Positions 45,784 to 54,104 of a stretch of DNA of 64,000 bases are shown here, one piece after another. The DNA lies in assembly GCA_030744755.1 (NCBI GenBank), contig JASLPY010000001.1:124001-188000 (forward strand). The letters are read 5' to 3'. Below the pieces are notes generated by a model. The model searched no databases and was not told the origin of the DNA. It worked only from the letters and a program-made list of their open reading frames with translations. Made by a program: the position numbers and the translations under genes. How positions within the stretch are numbered: position 1 is the first letter of the stretch; the number at the start of each line of letters is the position of its first letter. This stretch comes from Kiritimatiellia bacterium (GTDB lineage: Bacteria > Verrucomicrobiota > Kiritimatiellia > UBA8416 > JADHWI01).

Positions 45784-46827
45784 CTAGTCCTCCCGCGCTT
45801 CGTCCAGGAGGCGCTTTATGATGTCTATGCTCGATACGCCTTCGGATTCGGCATGGAAGTTTATGAGTATGCGATGTGCCAGTACAGGCTCCGCCACGGC
45901 GTCAACGTCCTCTACCTGGGCAAGGTAGCTGCCTCGCAGAACCGCCTTGGCCTTCGCCCCCAGCACGAGGTACTGGACGGCACGTGGCCCCGCACCCCAG
46001 GTCACCCAGTTCTTAATCCAGTCTGGAGATCCAGGGAGTGACGGGCGTGACATTCTCACGAGTGTCACGACATGGTCGTACACGTGGTCAGGAACGGGCA
46101 CCCTCCTGACAAGATTCTGGTAGTTGATGATCTGCTCTCCATCGATAATCTTGTTAAGGGTCGCTGAAAAACCGCCTGTCGTTTCGCGGGCGATCCTGAG
46201 CTCTTCGGCCTCGTTCGGATAATCGACATGGATGAGATACATGAACCTGTCAAGCTGCGCTTCCGGCAGCGGGTAAGTTCCTTCCTGTTCGATCGGGTTC
46301 TGGGTGGCCAGGACGAAGAACGGCTGGTCCAGTTCAAACGAATGCGAACCGGCGTTGACGCAGTTCTCCTGCATCGCCTGGAGCAACGCTGCCTGCGTTT
46401 TGGGAGGGGTCCTGTTTATTTCATCGGCCAGCACAATGTTCGCAAAAATCGGCCCCTTGGAGAACTCGAAAGCCCTTCGGCCGGCCTGCTCGGTTTCCTG
46501 CAGAATGTCCGTTCCTGTTATGTCCGACGGCATAAGGTCGGGGGTAAACTGGATCCGGCTGAATGACAGGGACATCAATTCGCTGAGGGAATGAATGAGC
46601 AGCGTCTTCGCCAGCCCGGGCACTCCCATGAGAAGCGCGTGTCCCCTTGCAAATACGCAAGTCAACAGCTTCTCTATAACGGCATCCTGGCCCACGATCA
46701 CCTTGGCCAGTTCCGTCCTGATGTCGTCACATATACCGCGCAGGCTGTCTATCGCGACAACATCGTCGTCTTGCAGCGCATCTGTATTCGCGTCAAGTAC
46801 TTCATCCTGTACATCTTCTGCTTTCAT
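45784..46827 (-). CDS. MoxR family AAA+ ATPase
   Basis: This is a 347-residue cytoplasmic ATPase. The MoxR start KVIVGQDAVIEKLLTCVFAR (~38), Walker A GVPGLAKTLLIHSL (~68), Walker B NIVLADEINRTPPKTQAALL (~130) and sensor 1 FVLATQNPIEQEGTYPLPEA (~165) are all intact. The C-terminal lid domain (RMSRPSLPGSPDWIKNWVTW) is present. MoxR proteins act as chaperones that help mature or insert metal ions and complexes with DUF58/VWA proteins. It starts the operon; GAGAGG lies upstream of the ATG. The 173-bp region upstream carries one of the dispersed palindromes, and a third NGD-repeat gene follows upstream of that. Confidence 0.95.
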   Translation of the reverse strand: MKAEDVQDEVLDANTDALQDDDVVAIDSLRGICDDIRTELAKVIVGQDAVIEKLLTCVFARGHALLMGVPGLAKTLLIHSLSELMSLSFSRIQFTPDLMPSDITGTDILQETEQAGRRAFEFSKGPIFANIVLADEINRTPPKTQAALLQAMQENCVNAGSHSFELDQPFFVLATQNPIEQEGTYPLPEAQLDRFMYLIHVDYPNEAEELRIARETTGGFSATLNKIIDGEQIINYQNLVRRVPVPDHVYDHVVTLVRMSRPSLPGSPDWIKNWVTWGAGPRAVQYLVLGAKAKAVLRGSYLAQVEDVDAVAEPVLAHRILINFHAESEGVSSIDIIKRLLDEARED

Positions 46828-46881
46828 GTCCGTCCTCTCTAACTATTATGACGCTCGCCAATCATATTTTCTTCGCTCCGT

Positions 46882-46911
46882 TCTGAATCCTCACGGATTC
46901 AGCTACATGAA
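46882..46911 (-). repeat. Copy 2 of the dispersed palindromic element
   Basis: CTGAATCC-TCAC-GGATTCAG (46883-46902) is a perfect 8-bp-stem hairpin. The 30-base segment on the minus strand matches 9701-9730 at 27 of 30 bases, so the two are related. It lies upstream of moxR. Confidence 0.75.
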
Positions 46912-47000
46912 TACTTCAGACTAGTTCCCACAAGACACACCGGCAAGCGGCGGGATTGAAACAGGCAGAGGGCAAAGCGGCACCAGGAAGAGAGATAGAC

Positions 47001-47816
47001 TCACGTACCTTTCTGTTTTGAAGGTTTCAGTTCTCCTCCCGGCTTCATTTGGTAAGCTTCCATCTCAACAATATGGAATCCCGTGTTGACGCTGTTATGC
47101 AGCCCCTCCAGTCTGAAAGCCACTATTCTGCGGGACTCAAAGGAAACAGCCTGCCAACCCTTCCGCCCTTCATCACTGTAATCGGCTACCGTAATCCAGT
47201 TGCTTCCATCTTCCGTTACCTGGAGACGGTACTTGTATGAACGACTGTCTCCGTCCCACAGCAGGACGCGCAGGTGAGAGATCTTTGTTGATCTTGGAAA
47301 AGTGATGGTAAAGGTGCAGGGACAACTTCCATAGGCAAATCCCCTCGACCCGGAATAATCGGTTGAGTTGCCGTCGTTAAGAAATCCGGCATATTTCGAA
47401 CATGATGCAGTGGCACCATACTCTGCAAGAGCAAGATTGGTGTCCGACGAATACGCACCCATAACGAGCACACCATTGATCAAGCCCGGATCGATAGACT
47501 TCTTGCCGAAGATACTGTCGATTTCAAGAGAACCGATCTCTGCTACACCAGTCAACTTATCACCGTTTCTCAACTCTAACAGCGCGTTCCCGGTTTCATC
47601 CATCCTGATGAACCTGACGTGTTCCAGGAAGACATTCATCTTGGCGAAGGATGTCCGGACACTCACAGACTTCCTGGTAGGTTCACCAACAATATATGAT
47701 CCGTCTACGAGAGACACGCCAAGGCGGAGCCGTGCTTCGTCTTCCTGCCCATGCCCTTCCCGGGACGACAGCAACAGCGCCAAAACAACCAATATCCACC
47801 TTAACCTGCTCAACAC
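47001..47816 (-). CDS. Secreted NGD-repeat protein with discoidin (F5/8 type C) domain
   Basis: The 271-residue protein starts at GTG 47816 (AAGGAAC upstream) and has a signal peptide (WILVVLALLLSSREGHG). Residues 30-115 hold the same units as the two proteins at 33.7-36.5 kb: LVDGSYIVGEPTRKSVSVRT plus FAKMNVFLEHVRFIRM, then LRNGDKLTGVAEIGSLEIDS. The C-terminal 140 residues are discoidin-like: FLNDGNSTDYSGSRGFAYGS, TKISHLRVLLWDGDSRSYKY and RLQVTEDGSNWITVADYSD. Discoidin domains bind glycans or peptides. It lies 173 bp upstream of moxR on the same strand and may be read with it, with the palindrome in between. Function unknown. Confidence 0.8.
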   Translation of the reverse strand: MLSRLRWILVVLALLLSSREGHGQEDEARLRLGVSLVDGSYIVGEPTRKSVSVRTSFAKMNVFLEHVRFIRMDETGNALLELRNGDKLTGVAEIGSLEIDSIFGKKSIDPGLINGVLVMGAYSSDTNLALAEYGATASCSKYAGFLNDGNSTDYSGSRGFAYGSCPCTFTITFPRSTKISHLRVLLWDGDSRSYKYRLQVTEDGSNWITVADYSDEGRKGWQAVSFESRRIVAFRLEGLHNSVNTGFHIVEMEAYQMKPGGELKPSKQKGT

Positions 47817-48052
47817 CAGTTCCTTTCCATAACGAACGGCCCCGCAGCTCGCTCAAGCGGGGCAAGAAACCTAAACCCGCAGATCTAAGCACCAGTCCGT
47901 CCTCTGCCTGAAACTATAAGAAAAGGTCCGGAGGTTTGAAAGACGAAAAGGATCTGCTTTCATCGGTCTTGATAAAGCCGCCGGTCGGTGGGTATAGTGC
48001 GGGGCACTGGTCTGCAAGATTGACTTCCAAGTGGCTAACTGGAGGATTGATA

Positions 48053-48721
48053 ATGCCTTTTCAAGGTGACAAGAAGGTCGGTAAATCCCTCCTGCAGGAT
48101 GCGGAGGGGAAATTGAGGGACTGGATGCTGCCCAGGGTTCCAAGGCGCGTCGAGACTTATCACCTGACGCTTACCACGATTCTCTGGTCGCTGATGATTA
48201 TCGTTTTCAGTTTTCTTGCCAAGTACCAGGTTCACTTCCTCTGGCTCGTCTCTCTCATGATCTTTCTGCAGTACATTACCGACATGCTGGATGGTGCCGT
48301 GGGACGCCAACGCAACACCGGGCTGGTCAAGTGGGGATACTACATGGACCACTTCCTGGACTATCTGTTCCTCTGCTCTATCCTGATCGGCTACGCAATT
48401 CTTCTCCCGGACCATCTCAAGTACATGCAGTTCTTCATCCTGGCGATCTTCGGGGCTTTCATGGTCAACTCGTTTCTGTCCTTCTCCGCCACCGGCGAGT
48501 TCCAGATAGCCTACATGGGTATTGGCCCTACCGAGATACGTCTTGTATTCATCGTGGTGAACGCACTGCTCGTAATTTGTGGCAAGACACACGCGGTCAA
48601 GGCCCTCCCCATAGTCCTCTGGCTGGCAACATTTGGACTTTTTGTGACGGTTTACCGGACACAAAAGAAGATCTGGGCTATCGATATGGAAGCCAAGGGC
48701 TCTGCCGGGGATGAGAATTGA
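48053..48721 (+). CDS. CDP-alcohol phosphatidyltransferase family membrane protein
   Basis: The protein has 222 residues from ATG 48053, behind GGAGG; a TTG-started extension to 47936 has no ribosome site. The family motif D-x2-D-G-x2-A-R-x8-G-x3-D-x3-D appears, with the A-R step as G-R, in DMLDGAVGRQRNTGLVKW followed by GYYMDHFLD (~77). Several hydrophobic segments (LTTILWSLMIIVFSFLAKY, FFILAIFGAFMVNSFL, IRLVFIVVNALLVICG) suit six to eight helices. Family members join a CDP-linked lipid to an alcohol such as glycerol phosphate, serine or inositol. The alcohol cannot be read from the sequence. A YiiX-like protein lies downstream across a repeat-filled 250-bp gap. Confidence 0.88.
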   Translation: MPFQGDKKVGKSLLQDAEGKLRDWMLPRVPRRVETYHLTLTTILWSLMIIVFSFLAKYQVHFLWLVSLMIFLQYITDMLDGAVGRQRNTGLVKWGYYMDHFLDYLFLCSILIGYAILLPDHLKYMQFFILAIFGAFMVNSFLSFSATGEFQIAYMGIGPTEIRLVFIVVNALLVICGKTHAVKALPIVLWLATFGLFVTVYRTQKKIWAIDMEAKGSAGDEN

Positions 48722-48736
48722 ATATCCAATATCCAA

Positions 48737-48810
48737 CCTGCCCGCATTGCCGTGCCCGCAATGCTACGCATAGCGTTGCAGGCGAGGCTGCGCAAAGCGC
48801 TGCAGGCAGG
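48737..48810. repeat. Nested palindrome, copy 2 of the GC-rich element also at 427-460
   Basis: 48751-48784 matches the reverse complement of 427-460 at about 29 of 34 positions with one indel. The outer arms 48737-48750 and 48797-48810 pair at 11 of 14; inside, GCCCGCAATGCTA (48754-48766) pairs with TAGCGTTGCAGGC (48771-48783) at 11 of 13, mostly G.T wobble otherwise. Confidence 0.65.
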
Positions 48811-48852
48811 TGACCAAGGGTGCAATGTACGTGAATTGATGACCGAAGGACT

Positions 48853-48904
48853 GGGAGGGGCAGCGGCCTCGCTGCCCGCGGACGCCGAGGCCGGCGTCCC
48901 TCCC
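48853..48904. repeat. Three-stem cruciform palindrome
   Basis: GGCAGCG-GCCT-CGCTGCC (48859-48876) and GGACGCCG-AGGC-CGGCGTCC (48880-48899) are two perfect hairpins. They are enclosed by GGGAGGG (48853) and CCCTCCC (to 48904), which pair. The result is a three-way-junction fold of about 52 bases. Confidence 0.7.
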
Positions 48905-48971
48905 GCAGGAGCGCAACGGCATAACCAAGGAATTCCGAACCCGCCTGTAGGGCAGGGCATCAAGGTGTGAT

Positions 48972-50687
48972 ATGAAGATAATCCGCAACATAGGCTTAAG
49001 CTATCTCCTGGTCATCGCGGCCATTGCCGTATTGATGACCAAGACGCTCTACCCGCTGCACCGGGTGGTTGCTTTCTCGCTGTTCGGGTTAAGCTGGATA
49101 CCTTTCATGCTCTCGTTCCGCTACAGAAGCGCCCGCTTGCGCCTCTATAAAAGGGAAGTCAGGAAGAGATGGAGAAACTACGCACCATACGCCGGGGTGG
49201 CTCTTCTGTTGGCGGTATTTGCATACGCGGCATGGGTGCTTGTGCCGGTTGATGATTCCCCTCTTGTGCACATGTCGGAAGCCGATCTTGAGCGCAGTAC
49301 GAAACAAGACCTTGTGGGCGCCAGGATTCTGCATGAACGCACGGACGCCCTGCTGGATTGGATAGAAAAAGAGCGGTTTCTTGAGAAACAAGTATCAGAT
49401 CTGGACAGTGGGGACAGGCAGGAGATCGCTGGAATCTGGAACCATTTTCTGACGGTATCTCTCGAACTGGAGATCTTGAAGCAAACCTACAAGGGATTTC
49501 ATCATATCGACTACGTGGCGCGACCAGAACAGCATGCCGAGGCATTTCTCGTTACATTCTCGGCTTTCGTTACGCAGTACCATGCTGCTCTCAGACTTGT
49601 GAACATGGTTGGCGACAACGATTTCATGGCTACCTTCCTTAACGAATCCAATGACGATTTGAGAACTCCATCCGGCAGCTTCGCAGCCACCGCACGGCAA
49701 TTGACACGGCCTGACATACTGCTTCGCCTTAATGCCGGCAGCGTATACCTTCGCCTTGTCCGAAAAGATCTCGAGAGAGACACAGAACTGCTCAGCATGC
49801 TGGAAGGCGCCATCAAGAACGTGTTCATAGGGCTCGGGACCCATCCGGAAATATTCATTGAAAAGCCGCTTGAACTGTTCGAAAGGAAGGCTTTTTCAGT
49901 GTGGCTACCGTTTCAACGCGAAGTGGCTTTACGGATGAGCCATATCCGTGGGACCAGGCGCCCTTACTTCATCACCGAAGAGATTATCGGCCCTTTCAGG
50001 GGCCGGCTTCAACCAGGAGACATTATGCTGGAAAGACGTAGCTGGCACATGACAAATGCCGGCATCCCCGGCTTCTGGCCACATGCAGCTCTCTACGTTG
50101 GGACGCCCGGCGAAATGGACGCCTTTTTCGGCTCGCTGCCGGAACTCAATGGTGCTTCTCCAAGCGAAACAATTGCCGCGCGTTACCCACAAGCCTATGA
50201 GCAGATGAGCAAGATGACCGCAGAGGGTTGGAATTACCGCGTGATCGAAGCCATTGAGCCCGGAGTGGTGCTCACAGCCCTCGAGAAGAGCGCCAACGCC
50301 GATTACCTCGCTGTCTTGCGGCCGAGGGTGTCCAAGGCCGCGAAGTTCAAAGCGGTCATGAACGCTATTCGCTGGCTGGGACTTCCCTACGATTACAACT
50401 TCGACTTTTCTACGGACAACGCTTTCGTCTGTTCGGAAGTCGTGTACAAGGCGTATCTTGACAGCGAAGGTCTCGACCTGCGTCCCATCGTATCAAGTGG
50501 CCGCCTGCTCCTGCCGCCCAACTTCCTGGCGAAGAAGTTTGCGGAAGAATATGAAAAACCGGAACAGCAATTCGACCTTGTTCTTTTCCTGGACGGCATC
50601 GAGAAAACGCAGACGGTCGCTGAGCGTGATGCCGCGGAATTCAGCAAGACATGGTCACGACCCAAATGGGAACTGATGCACGAGTAG
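48972..50687 (+). CDS. YiiX/NlpC-P60-like permuted papain-fold protein with N-terminal membrane helices
   Basis: The 571-residue protein has TM segments LSYLLVIAAIAVLMTKTLYP (~9), VVAFSLFGLSWIPFMLSF (~32) and YAGVALLLAVFAYAAWVLVP (~75). Residues 100-330 are helical. The C-terminal domain (~350-530) is a permuted papain fold of the YiiX type: GDIMLERRSWHMTNAGIPGF, the histidine in WPHAALYVGTPGEMDAF (~375) and the cysteine in NAFVCSEVVYKAYL (~480). Such domains hydrolyse amide or ester bonds, for example of lipids or peptidoglycan. It lies 250 bp downstream of a CDP-alcohol phosphatidyltransferase, so a lipid link is possible but unproven. It ends 15 bp from the convergent ftsW. Confidence 0.85.
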   Translation: MKIIRNIGLSYLLVIAAIAVLMTKTLYPLHRVVAFSLFGLSWIPFMLSFRYRSARLRLYKREVRKRWRNYAPYAGVALLLAVFAYAAWVLVPVDDSPLVHMSEADLERSTKQDLVGARILHERTDALLDWIEKERFLEKQVSDLDSGDRQEIAGIWNHFLTVSLELEILKQTYKGFHHIDYVARPEQHAEAFLVTFSAFVTQYHAALRLVNMVGDNDFMATFLNESNDDLRTPSGSFAATARQLTRPDILLRLNAGSVYLRLVRKDLERDTELLSMLEGAIKNVFIGLGTHPEIFIEKPLELFERKAFSVWLPFQREVALRMSHIRGTRRPYFITEEIIGPFRGRLQPGDIMLERRSWHMTNAGIPGFWPHAALYVGTPGEMDAFFGSLPELNGASPSETIAARYPQAYEQMSKMTAEGWNYRVIEAIEPGVVLTALEKSANADYLAVLRPRVSKAAKFKAVMNAIRWLGLPYDYNFDFSTDNAFVCSEVVYKAYLDSEGLDLRPIVSSGRLLLPPNFLAKKFAEEYEKPEQQFDLVLFLDGIEKTQTVAERDAAEFSKTWSRPKWELMHE

Positions 50688-50702
50688 CGAGGCGCCACAA
50701 CA

Positions 50703-51839
50703 CTACAACCTGTGATGCTGGTCTCTTATCAGCTTCGTGTGCGTATCCTGGTGCCCTGCCACGCCGTGCAGCGCCACGTTAACAAGTACACCCACACATG
50801 CCATAGACATCATCAGGCTTGAACCGCCGTAACTGATAAATGGAAGCGGCAGTCCCTTGGTTGGCAGACACCCCGTGACAACACCGACATTTATTGCGGC
50901 CTGCATGGATATCATCATCGTCATCCCGAAGGCGAGCAAGCGGCCAAACGGATCCCGGGCCTTCAGACTGATAGTCAGACCGCATATAGCAAGGCCGAGA
51001 AACAACATGACAACAAAACAGGTGGCAAGAAAACCGAGCTCTTCTCCAATAATGGCAAGGATGAAGTCGGTATGGGGCTCGGGAAGATAGAGCTGCTTCT
51101 GCATGCTGTCACCCAAGCCGACTCCCGAAAGCCCTCCAACGATAAAGGCCACCTTCGATTGCGCAAGATGGTATGCCGTGTGCGGGTACTTCTCAGGCAT
51201 TAGAAAGGCAAGCACGCGTCCTATCCTGACGGGATCCTGCATCACCGCCACGACAAAGCCGCAGGCGCCGAGCGTTCCGGTGATCAACAGGTAGCCGATT
51301 CGCGTCCCTCCTGCAAACATTATCAGCATACCGACTGCCCCGGTTAGCAGCGTTGTCCCGAAGTCAGGCTCCAGCAGCAGCAGGCCCAGCACTATCCCCA
51401 GCCCGGTGACCGGATACAGTAGTCCCTCCTTGAAGTTGGTACTACGCCGCCCAATAAAGGTCATCCATGAGGACAACACGATAACGACGGCGAACTTTCC
51501 TATCTCCGAAGGTTGAAGGCTGAAAGGCCCGAGGCGGATCCAACGATTACTGCCTCCCGCCTTGTGACCGAAAGGGGGAACAAAAACAAGAACCAGGAGG
51601 ATCACTGCCGTGACGGCCAGGGGCAACGCGAATTTCTGCCACCAGTGGTAGTCAAAACGGACAACGATCGCAGCGACCACGATTGACATAAAGAGCCAGA
51701 TCACCTGTCGCTTAAAGAAGAAAAGCGGATCGTGTAGTTCCGTTGAGCCCTTGACGCTGCTCGAGCTTGCCAGCATCACGATGCCCAGTGACAGCAACGC
51801 CAGCACGATAGTGATCAGCGTGCTCAGGGTTTTGCGCAT
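50703..51839 (-). CDS. ftsW: FtsW-type peptidoglycan glycosyltransferase (SEDS family)
   Basis: FtsW polymerises lipid II at the division septum with FtsI. The 378-residue protein has about ten TM segments. Marks of the SEDS family include GSNRWIRLGPFSLQPSEIGK (~92), LLLEPDFGTTLLTG (~152), QSKVAFIVGGLSGVGLGDSM (~208) and GLPLPFISYGGSSLMMSM (~335). Its place after murD and before the end of the cluster suits FtsW more than RodA. It is 4 bp after the LysM gene. The cluster stops here: the next gene is convergent, and no murG, murC, ftsQ, ftsA or ftsZ follows. Confidence 0.93.
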   Translation of the reverse strand: MRKTLSTLITIVLALLSLGIVMLASSSSVKGSTELHDPLFFFKRQVIWLFMSIVVAAIVVRFDYHWWQKFALPLAVTAVILLVLVFVPPFGHKAGGSNRWIRLGPFSLQPSEIGKFAVVIVLSSWMTFIGRRSTNFKEGLLYPVTGLGIVLGLLLLEPDFGTTLLTGAVGMLIMFAGGTRIGYLLITGTLGACGFVVAVMQDPVRIGRVLAFLMPEKYPHTAYHLAQSKVAFIVGGLSGVGLGDSMQKQLYLPEPHTDFILAIIGEELGFLATCFVVMLFLGLAICGLTISLKARDPFGRLLAFGMTMMISMQAAINVGVVTGCLPTKGLPLPFISYGGSSLMMSMACVGVLVNVALHGVAGHQDTHTKLIRDQHHRL

Positions 51840-51843
51840 TCGT

Positions 51844-52758
51844 TTATTCTGTTGTAGGAATCTTAAGGCGCTGTCCGGGCTTGAGCTCGGTATCGGTCAG
51901 ACCGTTGAGCTCCCTGATCCTGGCAACACTCACGTTCCACAGAAGACCTACTGTGTAGAGGTCCTCGTTCTCACCAACGGTATATATGCGAAAAGATTCA
52001 TCCTTTGCTGCGTCATCACTGGTCGTTGCCGTTTCTGCCTCGGTTTCCCTGGGCTCCGGCTTGGCAGGCATGTCAATAAGGGGCGCGTTGTCATCATCCG
52101 GCTCAAGGGCATCTGGCACATCGCCCTCAACCGGTTTCCTGGCTGCGCCGGTGTCAACCGGAGATGCGGCAGGTGCGCTGCCCTTAACGGTCAGCTTCTG
52201 TCCCACAACGATGCGGTCGCCAGACATGTTATTGGCCTTCTTGATAGCCGCCACGCTTGTACCGAATTTCGCCGCAATGACAGAAAGGCAATCGCCCTTC
52301 TGCACAACGTAGTTGCCGTCCGTAGTGGTTGCACGCACTACGGGGGTCGAGCGTTTCGGCGGCGGTGCTGTCGAGACGTCGATCTTGCCGGCAAGCGTAA
52401 GACGCTGGCCAACGCGGATCATGTTCTTGTTTGTGATCCTGTTCATGGCCATTATCTCTGCCACGCTGAGATCGAAGCGGCCTGCTATTTCCGAGAGTGT
52501 ATCACCTCTGGCCACCACGTAAGTTGACGTTTCAACCGGCCACTGTCTGGCAGCGGGGACCCGGGTCCCGACGACCGGACGGGAAACCGTCGAGTGCACA
52601 GGCATGTCTATTACCGGACGCGCAGGTGGCATCACGGTTTCCACCGGCGGCGCAGGCTGCATTCCCATGGTTGTTCCACACCCTTGAATAAGCACTACCG
52701 CGCCAACCGCCACGATGTGGGCCGCTGCCACGAGTGCAACTACAATTGCTGTTCTCAT
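51844..52758 (-). CDS. Triple-LysM probable lipoprotein inserted in the dcw cluster
   Basis: The 304-residue protein has a signal segment ([19 protein letters not shown]) ending at C27 in LIQGC, a plausible lipobox, then a proline-rich linker. Three LysM motifs bind peptidoglycan: [18 protein letters not shown] (~81), [18 protein letters not shown] (~145) and [19 protein letters not shown] (~255), each followed by the usual N-x-x-x/VGQ-x-L strand. Linkers are acidic. The gene sits 2 bp after murD and 4 bp before ftsW, so it is co-expressed with septal synthesis. It is not a usual member of dcw clusters. No enzyme domain such as a peptidase is attached. Confidence 0.88.
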   Translation of the reverse strand: MRTAIVVALVAAAHIVAVGAVVLIQGCGTTMGMQPAPPVETVMPPARPVIDMPVHSTVSRPVVGTRVPAARQWPVETSTYVVARGDTLSEIAGRFDLSVAEIMAMNRITNKNMIRVGQRLTLAGKIDVSTAPPPKRSTPVVRATTTDGNYVVQKGDCLSVIAAKFGTSVAAIKKANNMSGDRIVVGQKLTVKGSAPAASPVDTGAARKPVEGDVPDALEPDDDNAPLIDMPAKPEPRETEAETATTSDDAAKDESFRIYTVGENEDLYTVGLLWNVSVARIRELNGLTDTELKPGQRLKIPTTE

Positions 52759-52760
52759 CT

Positions 52761-54095
52761 CTACTCTCCTGTTTTGATTAAACCTGCTATCGCCGTAAAC
52801 TGCCGCCCGCGTTCTGCAAATCCCGCGAACTGGTCAAAACTGGCACAGCCTGGAGACAGCAATACTGCGTCTCCGGCTTCCGCATCATTCCAAGCCAGTT
52901 TTGTTGCTTCTTCCAGGGTGCCGCATTCAACGCAGTCAACGGCATCATTCCAAGCCGCCCCCATCTCCCTCGCGGCTTTTCCAATAAGATAGACCCTCCT
53001 CACTTTGTTTGCCAACAGTTCTTTCGCTGATTCAATGTTTTTTTCTTTCAAAAGACCCCCGGCGATCAATCGGACCGGCTTTTCACAGCTCCGAAGCGCG
53101 GCTTTCATCGCCTCCAGGTTAGTTGCTTTCGAGTCATCTATGAAAGTAACACCACCTATTTCGGCCACGGTTTCCATTCTGTGCGGCAGGGGCACAAACT
53201 CCCTTGCGCTGCCCTCGATCACCGTCAGGTCGGCGCCAGCCCCATACAAGGCCGCCGCCACGGCAGCCGCGTTAATGCCGCCGATGGGACTTTCAAACTT
53301 CGAGCCTTTCAAGTTAATCCTCTGATCGCCCCTTGCGGCACCCGAGACAACATACCCGTCGCAATACCTGAAATCGGCCGATTCCGACATGCCGAATGTA
53401 AGCCAACCGTTGTCACCTTGACTGGAGGTCCTGGCGGCATCCGCCAGTCTGTCCAGCACAACCGCGGTGTCTCCAGACTTCATATTCTCGAATATTCGCA
53501 TTTTTGCCGCCTCGTAAGACGCCATATCCCCGTGTCTGTCCAAGTGGTCGGGCTGCAGGTTCAGTAAGACGCCTACCCGCGGCCTGAATTCTTTTATGGG
53601 CTCGAGCTGAAAAGAACTCACCTCCGCTACAATCCAGTCTGTTTCTCTCCCTGACCGAACGATCTCGCTCACCGGCGTGCCGTAGTTGCCGCCGACTTCT
53701 ACGCTCATTCCGGCATCCGTGAGACAGGCTCCGCAAAGCTTGGTAACAGTGCTCTTCCCGTTAGACCCCGTGATTGCCATCATGGGGCTCTCGCTGTACT
53801 TCCATCCAACTTCCAACTCCGGCAGAATTTCAATCGCGCGCGCGCTGACTTCCTTTACCCAGTCGCCATCGAGCGGGACTCCGGGACTCAGTACGCACAG
53901 ATCGAACTGTCCCGCCGGCAGACCTCCCGCAGGCTGTTCGACCGAGGCCCCGGCCGCCCTGAGTGACGCAGCCCGCCTGCGCACATCCTCGCTTTGAGAA
54001 CAGTCAACGGCTGTCACTCCATAACCGTTCTCAAGCAGGAGCCGTGCGGCACCATACCCGCTAACTCCGATACCGAGTACCAGGGCATTCTTCAC
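52761..54095 (-). CDS. murD: UDP-N-acetylmuramoyl-L-alanine--D-glutamate ligase
   Basis: MurD adds D-glutamate to UDP-MurNAc-L-Ala in the cytoplasm with ATP. The 444 residues are a normal length. The N-terminal Rossmann domain starts [20 protein letters not shown], the P-loop is [20 protein letters not shown] (~107), and [21 protein letters not shown] (~177) and [20 protein letters not shown] follow, with the C-terminal [19 protein letters not shown] (~318). The mraY stop is 9 bp upstream of the start. Confidence 0.96.
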   Translation of the reverse strand: MKNALVLGIGVSGYGAARLLLENGYGVTAVDCSQSEDVRRRAASLRAAGASVEQPAGGLPAGQFDLCVLSPGVPLDGDWVKEVSARAIEILPELEVGWKYSESPMMAITGSNGKSTVTKLCGACLTDAGMSVEVGGNYGTPVSEIVRSGRETDWIVAEVSSFQLEPIKEFRPRVGVLLNLQPDHLDRHGDMASYEAAKMRIFENMKSGDTAVVLDRLADAARTSSQGDNGWLTFGMSESADFRYCDGYVVSGAARGDQRINLKGSKFESPIGGINAAAVAAALYGAGADLTVIEGSAREFVPLPHRMETVAEIGGVTFIDDSKATNLEAMKAALRSCEKPVRLIAGGLLKEKNIESAKELLANKVRRVYLIGKAAREMGAAWNDAVDCVECGTLEEATKLAWNDAEAGDAVLLSPGCASFDQFAGFAERGRQFTAIAGLIKTGE

Positions 54096-54104
54096 GTTAC
54101 ATCT

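Larger units (their letters stand above)
48722..48971. other. Intergenic region with two repeat blocks
   Basis: No gene is evident in these 250 bases. They hold two adjacent palindromic blocks (48737-48810 and 48853-48904) described separately. The start of the YiiX-like gene at 48972 has no clear ribosome site within them. Confidence 0.6.
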
